From Streptomyces sp. TS71-3 (GTDB lineage Bacteria > Actinomycetota > Actinomycetes > Streptomycetales > Streptomycetaceae), in NCBI RefSeq assembly GCF_018327685.1, contig NZ_BNEL01000001.1, positions 1,550,001-1,614,000 on the forward strand: DNA of 64,000 nt, in the 5' to 3' direction. Position numbers and translations under genes: made by a program. This document shows positions 43,259 to 51,682 of the stretch, one piece after another (positions within the stretch are counted from its first letter, which is position 1; every line of letters starts with the position of its first letter). The notes below the pieces were generated by a model. It did not search any database. It saw only the letters and a list, made by a program, of their open reading frames with translations, and was not told the origin of the DNA.

Positions 43259-43474
43259 TCAGGTCAAAGAGACCGGAGGCAGTCCCGCACGCGCATCCCG
43301 TTGCCGCGTGTGGGGCCAGCGTGTCTTTCCAGTCAGCCAGTTCCGCACTGTCCGGTCGCTGACGATACGTTCGTGGTGATGTTCCCGTAAGTGGGCGTTG
43401 ACGGCTTCGGCCAACTCGTTCTGTGTGAAGCCGACCTCAGCCATGTGCCGCGCGAGTTCTTCGTTCCCCTCCAC
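43259..43474 (-). CDS. short HTH (XRE-like) regulator, probably truncated
   Basis: A 71-aa frame starting MEGNEELARHMAEVGFTQNELAEAVN with a helix-turn-helix (TQNELAEAV, SDRTVRNWLTGKTRWPHTRQ), as in N-terminal domains of larger Streptomyces XRE regulators. It ends soon after KTRWPHTRQRDA, where family members usually continue with an ALEAVFG-type helix. The following minus-strand frame (MAGHPLPGRLRSRLGDF... to about 43126) looks gene-like but is not connected. Likely a remnant; a short functional protein is possible. Confidence 0.5.
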   Translation of the reverse strand: MEGNEELARHMAEVGFTQNELAEAVNAHLREHHHERIVSDRTVRNWLTGKTRWPHTRQRDARAGLPPVSLT

Positions 43475-43606
43475 GGCCTCAGCGTAGCCACATGCTCACG
43501 TGCCGCAAATTTCCCTCATATGCAAATTTCCGGTTCATCGCCAGCAGGCCCGGCGCCGAAGCCGGGCCTGCTGAACCGCCGTGCCGCACCGCCCCGCGGG
43601 GCTTGC

Positions 43607-44377
43607 TCAGCCGTGCGACACGGTCAGGCCGTAGAACGCCACCCGCGCACCGTTGGTCGTGCTGTCCGAGGACGACTGGTTGTACGAGCCCGCCTTGAAG
43701 TACTGCTTGTACTGGTTGAACGACGACGGGATGCCGTAGTGCGTCGTGCTGCCGTTGACCGTCAGGTCGACGGTGTTCCCGCCGGAGACGGCGATCGTGT
43801 ACGTCCAGGTCTTGCCGATCGACACGTGGCCGACGGTGTGCGGCGTCTGGCCGCCGTCGGGCGAGTTCTCCGTGCCGAGCACGATGTCGCCGCCTGCGTG
43901 GTAGTAGAGCTCGACGAGCGGCTTGGTGGACGAGCCGCCCGAGCCGAGGTGGATCTGGCCCACGCACACGTTCTTCGTCACCGACACCACCCGCAGCGTC
44001 GCGCTCAGCTTGTGGCTGCCGCTGAGCGACCAGTCGGCCGCGCTGCCGCTGCGGTTCATCTCCCGCAGCTCGGAGCGCGCGTAGTTGGAGTTCGGCGTCG
44101 TGACGCCCTTCTCCGGCGCCCAGAAGGTCATCGCGCCGTCGCGGGTGTCGGTGTAGAAGTACGAGTCCTGGAACCCGCCCTCCAGCCGGGACGACGAGAT
44201 GGTGGTCGGCGAGCCGGGGCTGCCCACCGGCTCCTGGAGCTGCCACACGCCCAGGTCGAAGTTGCCGCCCGGCGACTTCCCCGGGTCTGCGGCGTTGGCG
44301 GTGCTGCTCATGAGGCTGAGCGAGGCGGCGACGCCCGCGGCGGCGGCCAGCGTGAGGAGCTTGGAACGGAGTTGCAT
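43607..44377 (-). CDS. secreted PL7 alginate lyase
   Basis: The product (256 aa) is a single-domain polysaccharide lyase family 7 enzyme with a signal peptide (KLLTLAAAAGVAASLSLMSS, cleavage near ANAAD). The three PL7 signatures are present: RSELREM, VCVGQIH and YFKAGSYNQ. Ile in QIH is associated with polyguluronate preference in the family. The ATG follows AAGGA. A DasR-like GGTCTAG motif lies about 40 bases upstream. No carbohydrate-binding module is seen, and no alginate-uptake genes are adjacent; substrates would be alginate or a related uronate polymer. Confidence 0.92.
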   Translation of the reverse strand: MQLRSKLLTLAAAAGVAASLSLMSSTANAADPGKSPGGNFDLGVWQLQEPVGSPGSPTTISSSRLEGGFQDSYFYTDTRDGAMTFWAPEKGVTTPNSNYARSELREMNRSGSAADWSLSGSHKLSATLRVVSVTKNVCVGQIHLGSGGSSTKPLVELYYHAGGDIVLGTENSPDGGQTPHTVGHVSIGKTWTYTIAVSGGNTVDLTVNGSTTHYGIPSSFNQYKQYFKAGSYNQSSSDSTTNGARVAFYGLTVSHG

Positions 44378-44416
44378 GGGGGGTCCTTCGGCGCTCGAAG
44401 TGGTGGGGGATGAGCC

Positions 44417-44428
44417 AGGTCTAGTCCA
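44417..44428 (-). promoter_or_regulatory. DasR-like operator upstream of PL7 lyase
   Basis: AGGTCTAGTCCA (plus strand) matches the dre core TGGTCTAGACCA at 10 of 12 and shares GGTCTAGTCCAAA exactly with the chitinase promoter at 8202-8214. It is 40 bases upstream of the lyase start, in the expected control region. Confidence 0.55.
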
Positions 44429-44583
44429 AAGGTGCGTGAACTTTGAGTAACACGGCTCCGCGCCGGGGGTCAACGGTCGTGCGGGGGCGAGGGGTGGGGC
44501 GGGCCGGCGGGTGGGGTCTTATGCGGCGAGACGTCATGGAAAGGGAAGGCGTCCCGGGACGGCGCCACCCGACGAGAAGGACG

Positions 44584-44616
44584 AAAAAGGGGGCGCCCCC
44601 ACAAGGGAGCGCCCCC
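44584..44616 (-). terminator. intrinsic terminator of the oligopeptide importer operon
   Basis: On the minus strand GGGGGCGC and GCGCCCCC form an 8-base stem around a 12-base loop, followed directly by TTTTT. It lies about 120 bases after the last ATPase gene. Confidence 0.8.
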
Positions 44617-44734
44617 ACGGCGCCAGGATCGTCCGTACCGCCATGGCGGGCGACCCGGCACGCCGGGGACCCGCGCCGGCACGGAAGGGCCCCTGTCCGG
44701 CCCTGGAAGGCCTGGAAGGCCGGGTTCGGCCGGC

Positions 44735-45811
<1,077 letters not shown>

Positions 45812-45837
45812 GGTCGTGAAGTCCCGTCTCGTGTACG

Positions 45838-46866
45838 TCAGTGGGCCCGCGCCGCGGCGCGGTCGGCGGAGAACCTGGCGCGCTGCTCGCCGGTGAGGTG
45901 ACAGGCCGCGCCGCGCCCCTCGGTGAGGGTGAGCAGCGGCTCCTCGGCGACGCAGCGGTCGCCGCCGACCTCGCCGGTGAAGGCGCACCGCGGATGGAAG
46001 CGGCAGCCGGTCGGCGGGTTGAGCAGGCTCGGCGGGGTGCCCTTGATGGGGGTCAGCGGCACGTCCACGTCGCCCTCCAGGGTCGGCATGGACCCCAGGA
46101 GCCCCCAGGTGTACGGGTGCTGGGGCGAGCGCAGCACTTCCTGCTTGCTGCCGCGCTCCACGCACGTGCCGCCGTACATCACGAGGATGTCGTCCGCGAT
46201 GTCCGCGATCACGCCCAGGTCGTGGGTGATGAAGATGATCGAGGTGCCGGTCTCCTGCTGGAGCTCCTTGAGCAGGTCCATGATCTGGGCCTGCACGGTG
46301 ACGTCAAGCGCGGTGGTCGGCTCGTCGGCGATCAGCAGCTCCGGGTTGCAGACCAGCGCCATCGCGATCATGGCGCGCTGCCGCATGCCGCCGGAGAACT
46401 GGTGCGGGTAGTCGTCGACCCGCAGATCGGGCTGCGGGATGCCGACCTTCTTCAGCATCTCGACGGCCCGCGCCCGGGCCTCCCGCTTGGAGGCGCCGGT
46501 GTGCTTGCGGTACGTCTCGCCGATCTGCACGCCGACGGTGTGGTACGGCGACAGGGAGGCCAGCGCGTCCTGGAAGATCATCGACATCTTGTTGCCGCGC
46601 AGCCGCTCCAGCTCGCGTTCCGTCGCGGTCAGCAGGTCCTGGCCGTCGAGCAGGATCTCGCCGGACACCTCGGTGTGGTCGGGGTGGTGCAGCCCGAGGA
46701 TGGCCAGGTTGGTCACCGACTTGCCGGAGCCCGACTCGCCGACGATGCCGAGCGTCCTGCCGTGCGCCACGTCGAAGGAGAGCCCGTCGACGGCCTTCAC
46801 CATGCCGTCCTCGGTGGAGAAGTGCACGCGCAGGTCACGCACGGAGAGAAAGGGGGCGCTGCTCAT
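45838..46866 (-). CDS. oligopeptide ABC importer ATPase (DppD/OppD type)
   Basis: The product (342 aa) has Walker [16 protein letters not shown], signature [15 protein letters not shown], Walker [13 protein letters not shown], the switch His in ITHDLG, and the C-terminal motif [12 protein letters not shown] of the OppD group. It pairs with the downstream OppF-like ATPase as the two halves of the motor. A start 12 bases after the permease stop indicates one operon. Confidence 0.93.
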   Translation of the reverse strand: MSSAPFLSVRDLRVHFSTEDGMVKAVDGLSFDVAHGRTLGIVGESGSGKSVTNLAILGLHHPDHTEVSGEILLDGQDLLTATERELERLRGNKMSMIFQDALASLSPYHTVGVQIGETYRKHTGASKREARARAVEMLKKVGIPQPDLRVDDYPHQFSGGMRQRAMIAMALVCNPELLIADEPTTALDVTVQAQIMDLLKELQQETGTSIIFITHDLGVIADIADDILVMYGGTCVERGSKQEVLRSPQHPYTWGLLGSMPTLEGDVDVPLTPIKGTPPSLLNPPTGCRFHPRCAFTGEVGGDRCVAEEPLLTLTEGRGAACHLTGEQRARFSADRAAARAH

Positions 46867-46878
46867 GGTGGCTTTCTC

Positions 46879-47859
46879 CTAGGCGAGGCGGACGCGCGGG
46901 TCGATGAGGGCGTACACGGCGTCGACGATGATGTTGAAGAAGACGATGGCGCCGGCCGCCAGGAGGACCACCGCCAGCAACATCGGCAGGTCGTTGTCCG
47001 AGACCGCCTTGACCGACAGGGCGCCGATGCCGTGCAGGCCGAAGGTCTTCTCGGTGATGATGGCGCCGCCGATCAGGTAGCCCAGGTCGAGGCCGAAGAT
47101 CGTCACGATGGGGCCCATGGCGCCGCGCCAGGCGAACCGGAAGAAAACCGTCCGCCGGGAGAGGCCCTTGGCCCGCGCGGTGCGCACGTAGTCCTCGTTC
47201 ATCGACTCGACCATCTGCGAGCGCGTCATGCGCGTGTAGTTGGCGGTGAAGATCAGCGCGAGGACGAACCACGGCAGCAGCAGCCCCTGGAACCAGCCCG
47301 CGGGGTCCTGGGTGAACGGGACGTCCTTGGGACGGCTCAGGATGTGCCACTGGTCGGAGAGGTAGTACATGGCGACCACGCCGACGATGTAGATCTGGAG
47401 GGAGGAACCGATCAGGGACGCCGAGGACGCCACCTTGTCGAGCGCCTTGCCCTGCTTGACGGCCGCGATCATGCCGGTGCCCACGCCGAAGAGGACGAAG
47501 ACCACCGCGCTGCCCACGGAGAGCGAGAGCGTGGTGGGGAAGCGGTCCAGGATGGTGCCGAGGACGGGTTCCCGGTTGGTGAACGAGTACCCGAGGCAGG
47601 GCGCCGGGCAGTTGCCGAAGCCCGTGTAGTCGCGCCCGACGAACACGGCCTTCAGCCAGTGCCAGTACTGCACGGGCAGCGGGTCGTCGATGCCCAGGTT
47701 GTGCCGTACCAGCTTCAGCGTGTCGGCCGTGCAGACCTTGCCGCACGCCACGCGCGCGGGGTCGCGGGGCGCGATGTAGAAGAGGACGAAGGTGATGGCA
47801 CTGATGATCAGCAGGATGACCAGTGCGCCGATGACTCGGCGGACGAGGAAGCGGAACAT
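46879..47859 (-). CDS. oligopeptide ABC importer permease (DppB/OppB type)
   Basis: The product (326 aa) begins with the canonical MFRFLVRRVIGALVILLIISAITFVLFY membrane segment, contains the EAA-like loop MVESMNEDYVRTARAKGLSRRTV, and ends with VYALIDPRVRLA, as in OppB-type permeases. About six membrane helices are visible. A Cys-containing periplasmic insert (ACGKVCTAD, GNCPAPCLGY) is larger than in enteric OppB and is seen in actinobacterial homologues. Confidence 0.93.
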   Translation of the reverse strand: MFRFLVRRVIGALVILLIISAITFVLFYIAPRDPARVACGKVCTADTLKLVRHNLGIDDPLPVQYWHWLKAVFVGRDYTGFGNCPAPCLGYSFTNREPVLGTILDRFPTTLSLSVGSAVVFVLFGVGTGMIAAVKQGKALDKVASSASLIGSSLQIYIVGVVAMYYLSDQWHILSRPKDVPFTQDPAGWFQGLLLPWFVLALIFTANYTRMTRSQMVESMNEDYVRTARAKGLSRRTVFFRFAWRGAMGPIVTIFGLDLGYLIGGAIITEKTFGLHGIGALSVKAVSDNDLPMLLAVVLLAAGAIVFFNIIVDAVYALIDPRVRLA

Positions 47860-47937
47860 GGCAGTGGTTTCCCTGGCAGACGCCGGCGAGAGGAGTGGGA
47901 CAGGCGGGGCACCACCGGGGTGCCCCGCCGGGTGGCG

Positions 47938-49722
47938 TCAGGCCTTGACGTACAGCTTGTAGAAGATGGCCGAGGAGAACAGCGGGTCGAAGAGCGCACC
48001 GCCCACCTTGGAGCCGTGCAGGTAGAAGCGGCGCTGGTAGGTCTCGGGGATGATCGGGGCGAGCTCCTTCATGATCCGCTCGTCCAGGGCCTCCCAGGCC
48101 TTGCCCGCCTCCGTCTGGTCGATGATCAGGCCGTTCTTCTTGATGGCGTCGTTCACCCAGCCGACGTCGAGCTGCGAGACGTTGTTGGAGCCGTCGGCGA
48201 TCGTGCTGCCGTCGAACAGCGGCTGGAACATGGTGTAACCGGTCGGCCAGTCCGGCGCCCAGCCAAACCACATCACGTCGAACTGGTTGTCGATCTGCTG
48301 GACCTGGTCGTAGTAGCTGGTGGAGTCCAGCGGCTTGAGGACCGGGTCGAAGCCGGCCTCCTTCAGCGCCTGCTCGATGACGACCTTGGTCTTGTCGTAG
48401 ACCGGGGTCTGGTTGAAGGCGTAGACGATCTTCTGGCCGACCTTGCCGGCCTCCTGCAGCAGCTTCTTCGCGGCGGCCGGGTCGCCCTTCGGCTTCTTCA
48501 GCTTCCCGTAGGCGTCGTACTTCTTGTAGCCGATGAGGTCGGGGCTGAGGATGGTGGTGTCGTAGTCACCCGCGGACGGACCACCGTAGATCTTCCGGAT
48601 CTGCTCCAGCGGCCAGGCGTAGTTGAGCGCCTGGCGGACCTTGACGTCCGTGATCCGCTTGCAGTTGATCGCGTAGTAGTACGTGCCGGTCAGCAGGCCG
48701 TTCCAGGAGCGGCCCTTCAGCTCGGGGTCCGAGAGGACCTTCTGCATGCGCTCGGCGGGGATGCCGTTGTAGGCCATGAAGGCGTACTGGTCGTCGCCGT
48801 CGTCGGCGATGAGGCGGTCGGCGGCGGCCAGCCCCTCGGGGCCGAACTCGAAGGTGAACTGGTCCGGGTAGGCCGTGCGGATCGGGTCCGTGGCCGGGTC
48901 CCAGTGCTCGTTGCGGACCAGCGTCATCGACTTGTCGATGGCGTGCTTGCTGATCTTGTACGGGCCCGCCGAGACGGGGTCCTTGTCGTACTTCTCCTTG
49001 GAGTCGTGCTTGACCGGCACGGCGCCGTAGGAGGCCATCGCCAGGGTGAAGTTGAGGTCCGGGCGGGCCTCCTTCAGGTGCAGCGTGATGGTCTTCTTGG
49101 CGGGATCGATCTTGATGCCGTCGAAGTGCTCGCCCTTGTCGGGGCCCTTGTAGACCTTGCGGAAGTCACCGGTGCCGGTGAGGGCGTTCTGGAGGTAGCT
49201 CGCGCCGTTGGTGGTGTAGCTGGAGAAACCGCGCTCGAAGCCGTGCCGGACGTCCTCGACGGTGATGTCGCTGCCGTCCTCCCACTTGATCCCGTCCTTC
49301 AGCGTGAAGGTCCAGACCTTGCCTCCCTCGGACATGGTGCCCGTGTCGGTGGCGAGGTCGCCGACGAGCTTCATCGTGCCGTCAGGGCCGATCTGGTAGT
49401 TGGTCAGCGTGCGGATGTACAGGTTGCCCAGGGCGGCGTTCCAGGTGAACCAGATCTGCTGCGGGTCAAGGTGCGAGAAGTCGTCCGGGGCGAGGCCGTG
49501 GATCGTGCCGCCCTTGCGCGCGCCCTTGACCTCGGGCGCAGGGCCCTTGGAGTCCTCCGCGGTGCCGACCGTGACGTGGCCCGTGTACTTGTCGGTGCCC
49601 GCGTGCCCGCCGCTGCCACCGTCGTCGCCGCCGGAGTTCCCGCTGCTGCATGCCGAGAGCACCATGGAGCCGCCGGCCGCCACCGAGGTGGCGATGACGA
49701 AGTTTCTACGCGATATGGACAT
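47938..49722 (-). CDS. oligopeptide-binding lipoprotein with Tat-type signal (family 5)
   Basis: The product (594 aa) is the substrate-binding protein of the importer. The N-terminus MSISRRNFVIATSVAAGG contains a Tat-like SRRNFV motif followed by the lipobox LSAC (Cys about 25), so a Tat-translocated lipoprotein is predicted. The SBP_bac_5 fold is supported by GTIHGLAPDDFSHLDPQQ, WTFTLKDGIKWEDGSDITVEDV, and QPLFDGSTIADGSNNVSQ. Gene order permease, binding protein, permease, ATPase, ATPase is the same as in the S. coelicolor bldK operon, but this binding protein cannot be assigned to BldKB from sequence alone. The ATG follows AGCAGGTAG. Confidence 0.93.
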   Translation of the reverse strand: MSISRRNFVIATSVAAGGSMVLSACSSGNSGGDDGGSGGHAGTDKYTGHVTVGTAEDSKGPAPEVKGARKGGTIHGLAPDDFSHLDPQQIWFTWNAALGNLYIRTLTNYQIGPDGTMKLVGDLATDTGTMSEGGKVWTFTLKDGIKWEDGSDITVEDVRHGFERGFSSYTTNGASYLQNALTGTGDFRKVYKGPDKGEHFDGIKIDPAKKTITLHLKEARPDLNFTLAMASYGAVPVKHDSKEKYDKDPVSAGPYKISKHAIDKSMTLVRNEHWDPATDPIRTAYPDQFTFEFGPEGLAAADRLIADDGDDQYAFMAYNGIPAERMQKVLSDPELKGRSWNGLLTGTYYYAINCKRITDVKVRQALNYAWPLEQIRKIYGGPSAGDYDTTILSPDLIGYKKYDAYGKLKKPKGDPAAAKKLLQEAGKVGQKIVYAFNQTPVYDKTKVVIEQALKEAGFDPVLKPLDSTSYYDQVQQIDNQFDVMWFGWAPDWPTGYTMFQPLFDGSTIADGSNNVSQLDVGWVNDAIKKNGLIIDQTEAGKAWEALDERIMKELAPIIPETYQRRFYLHGSKVGGALFDPLFSSAIFYKLYVKA

Positions 49723-49796
49723 GTCTACCTGCTTGAGTCGATGGTCGGATGCACCGGAAGGGCCCCGTCGCCCCGTCCGGATGGAATGCCTGGTGG

Positions 49797-50825
49797 TCAG
49801 CGCCGGGTCTTCGGATCCAGCGCGTCGCGTACGGAGTCGCCGAGCAGGTTGAAGGCGATCACGAAGATCACCATCGTCAGGCCCGGGAAGAGCATGAAGG
49901 TGATGTCGCTCTGGTAGACCTCCGAACCGCGCTGGATCATCACGCCCCAGTCCGGTGTCGGCGAGGTGAGCCCGACGCCGAGGAAGGCGAGGCCCGCCTC
50001 CGCGGTGACGTAGAGGGGCAGCGCGAGCGTCGCTTGGATGAGGATCGGCGTCCACAGGTTGGGCAGCAGCTCCTTGAAGATGATCCGCGCCGGGGAGGCG
50101 CCGGTCACCTTGGCCGCCTCCACGAACTCCCGTTCGCGCAGGGCGAGCACCTCGCCGCGCAGCAGACGGGCGATGGGTGCCCAGCCGAACGCGGTCATCA
50201 CGCTGATGAGGCTGACGACGGTCAGCCAGACCGGGGTCTGGTCCTCCGGTGAGACCAGCACGGAGATCATCACCGGCCAGAAGGCGATGAAGAACAGCGT
50301 CTGCGGGAAGGCCAGCAGGATGTCCATGATCCGGCTGATCAGGTAGTCGGTCTTGCCGCCGAGGTAGCCGGCGGTGGTTCCGACAACGATGCCGAGCACC
50401 GTGACCAGTACGGTGGTGGCCGCCGCGATGAGGAGGCTGTTGCGGATCGCGTAGAGCAGGAACGTGAAGACGTCCCGGCCGAGGCCCGGCTCGACGCCGA
50501 ACCAGAAGTCGCTGCTGATGCCGCCGTTGGGCTTGATCGGCGAGCCGAAGTCGTTCAGCAGGCCGTCCTGGTTCTGGCCGTACGTGGTGTACGGGTTTTT
50601 GCCGTAGACCTTGGCGATCAGCGGCGCGCACAGGCCCACGACGAAGAACAGGATGACCACGTAGGCGGAGATGACGCCCGTGCGGTCCCGCTTGAAGCGC
50701 CGCCAGGCCAGTCGTCCCGGGGAGCGGCCCTCGCCGCCCTTCGACCCCGAGGGGTCCGGCGTCAGCATGTTCTTCTCGGCCACCACCTCTAGTGGGGCGG
50801 CGGCAGATGGAGTTGGGGAGGTCAT
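49797..50825 (-). CDS. oligopeptide ABC importer permease (DppC/OppC type)
   Basis: The product (342 aa) has a hydrophilic ~55-residue N-terminal extension, the first helix ISAYVVILFFVVGLCAPLIAKVYG, and the OppC core (EFVEAAKVTGASPARIIFKELLPN EAA loop, VTAEAGLAFLGVGLTSPTPDWG). The ATG at 50825 (MTSPTPSAA) has CAGGAG upstream; a longer frame to 50873 adds unconserved residues. First gene of the importer operon; dyads upstream at 50966-51004 are candidate control sites. Confidence 0.92.
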   Translation of the reverse strand: MTSPTPSAAAPLEVVAEKNMLTPDPSGSKGGEGRSPGRLAWRRFKRDRTGVISAYVVILFFVVGLCAPLIAKVYGKNPYTTYGQNQDGLLNDFGSPIKPNGGISSDFWFGVEPGLGRDVFTFLLYAIRNSLLIAAATTVLVTVLGIVVGTTAGYLGGKTDYLISRIMDILLAFPQTLFFIAFWPVMISVLVSPEDQTPVWLTVVSLISVMTAFGWAPIARLLRGEVLALREREFVEAAKVTGASPARIIFKELLPNLWTPILIQATLALPLYVTAEAGLAFLGVGLTSPTPDWGVMIQRGSEVYQSDITFMLFPGLTMVIFVIAFNLLGDSVRDALDPKTRR

Positions 50826-50965
50826 GGCACTCCTGGCCCGAAGGGGTCGTAACACTCCGCAGGACACACCCACGGGCTACGCGGACCTTTTCAACCCTGT
50901 TCGTCCAGGGTCAATGAATCGCTGGCGGCCTTGAATTTCTCTTTAACGTCTTGGCGATTACATGA

Positions 50966-51010
50966 CCAAATCTAGGTCTAGAGATTACATCTACGGGAGT
51001 AGATTATTTG
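50966..51010. promoter_or_regulatory. clustered AT-rich dyads upstream of peptide importer operon
   Basis: TCTAG-GT-CTAGA (50971-50982) contains GGTCTAGA, the left and central part of the DasR operator. ATCTAC-GGGA-GTAGAT (50989-51004) is a perfect 6-base-arm hairpin. Both lie about 145-180 bases upstream of the first importer gene, in an AT-rich island (50935-51010). Confidence 0.45.
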
Positions 51011-51164
51011 GACCTTCTGGACTCACCGGGATGTTCTGGCATGGGGTTCGATAACCGGGCGGCCAAGTCTCGGATTCCGTACAGCGAACGGGGCGCCCAC
51101 AAGGGGCGGGCGGTGCCGAGCATTTCGGAAAGCCGAGGACCGCAGAGAACAAGCCAGCAGGGCG

Positions 51165-51395
51165 GCGCGAAGCGCCCGATAAGGGGCGCGGGGAACGGCG
51201 CGAGAACCACGACGATGCGGTCGGATGCTCACCGGCGTGAGGGGCTGGGGGCGCGGAGCGCCTGATAAGGGACGCGGGGAACGGCGCGAGATCCACGAAG
51301 ATGCGGTCGGATGCTCACCGGCGTGAGGGGCTGGGGGCGCGAAGTGCCTGATGAGGGGCGCGGGGAACTGCGCAAGAGGGCCACGACGAACCCGC
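51165..51395. repeat. 86-bp direct repeat, 2.7 copies (contains family B motif)
   Basis: Units begin at 51165, 51251 and 51337 (spacing exactly 86). They share GCGCGAAGCGCC, GGGGCGCGGGGAACGGCGCG and CGGTCGGATGCTCACCGGCG with few changes; the third unit is partial and diverges after about 58 bases. There is no gene in 50826-51682. Confidence 0.85.
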
Positions 51396-51588
51396 ACAGT
51401 CGTCACCGCCCACCCCGGCACCGGCCCGCTTTAACACGCAGGCAACGAAGCCGACGTAACACCGATATACCCCGCCCCCATCATGGAGAACGTACGGCCG
51501 TGCGGGTGCCGTGGGTCGGCCGGGACGCTCATGCCAAGGCGCGGCATGTCCCGGCCGATCGGCACGCGCGGCGGGCCGGAAGGGTTGG

Positions 51589-51655
51589 CGGACCGCGACG
51601 GCCCGCGGACCGCGACGGCCCGCGGACCGCGACGGCCCGCGGACCGCGACGGCCG
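51589..51655. repeat. 4 x 17 bp tandem repeat downstream of S9 peptidase gene
   Basis: Three perfect units CGGACCGCGACGGCCCG and a fourth lacking one C, directly adjacent. The array lies 28 bases past the peptidase stop (minus strand) and could act in transcription termination. Confidence 0.9.
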
Positions 51656-51682
51656 AGCCGCAGCGGCCGGCTGACCGGCGCG

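Noticed and set aside
45841..49917. 1358-codon plus-strand open frame opposite the peptide importer operon
   Set aside because: It is antisense to five well-supported importer genes. Long open frames opposite coding DNA are expected at this GC content, and no domain or RBS was seen.
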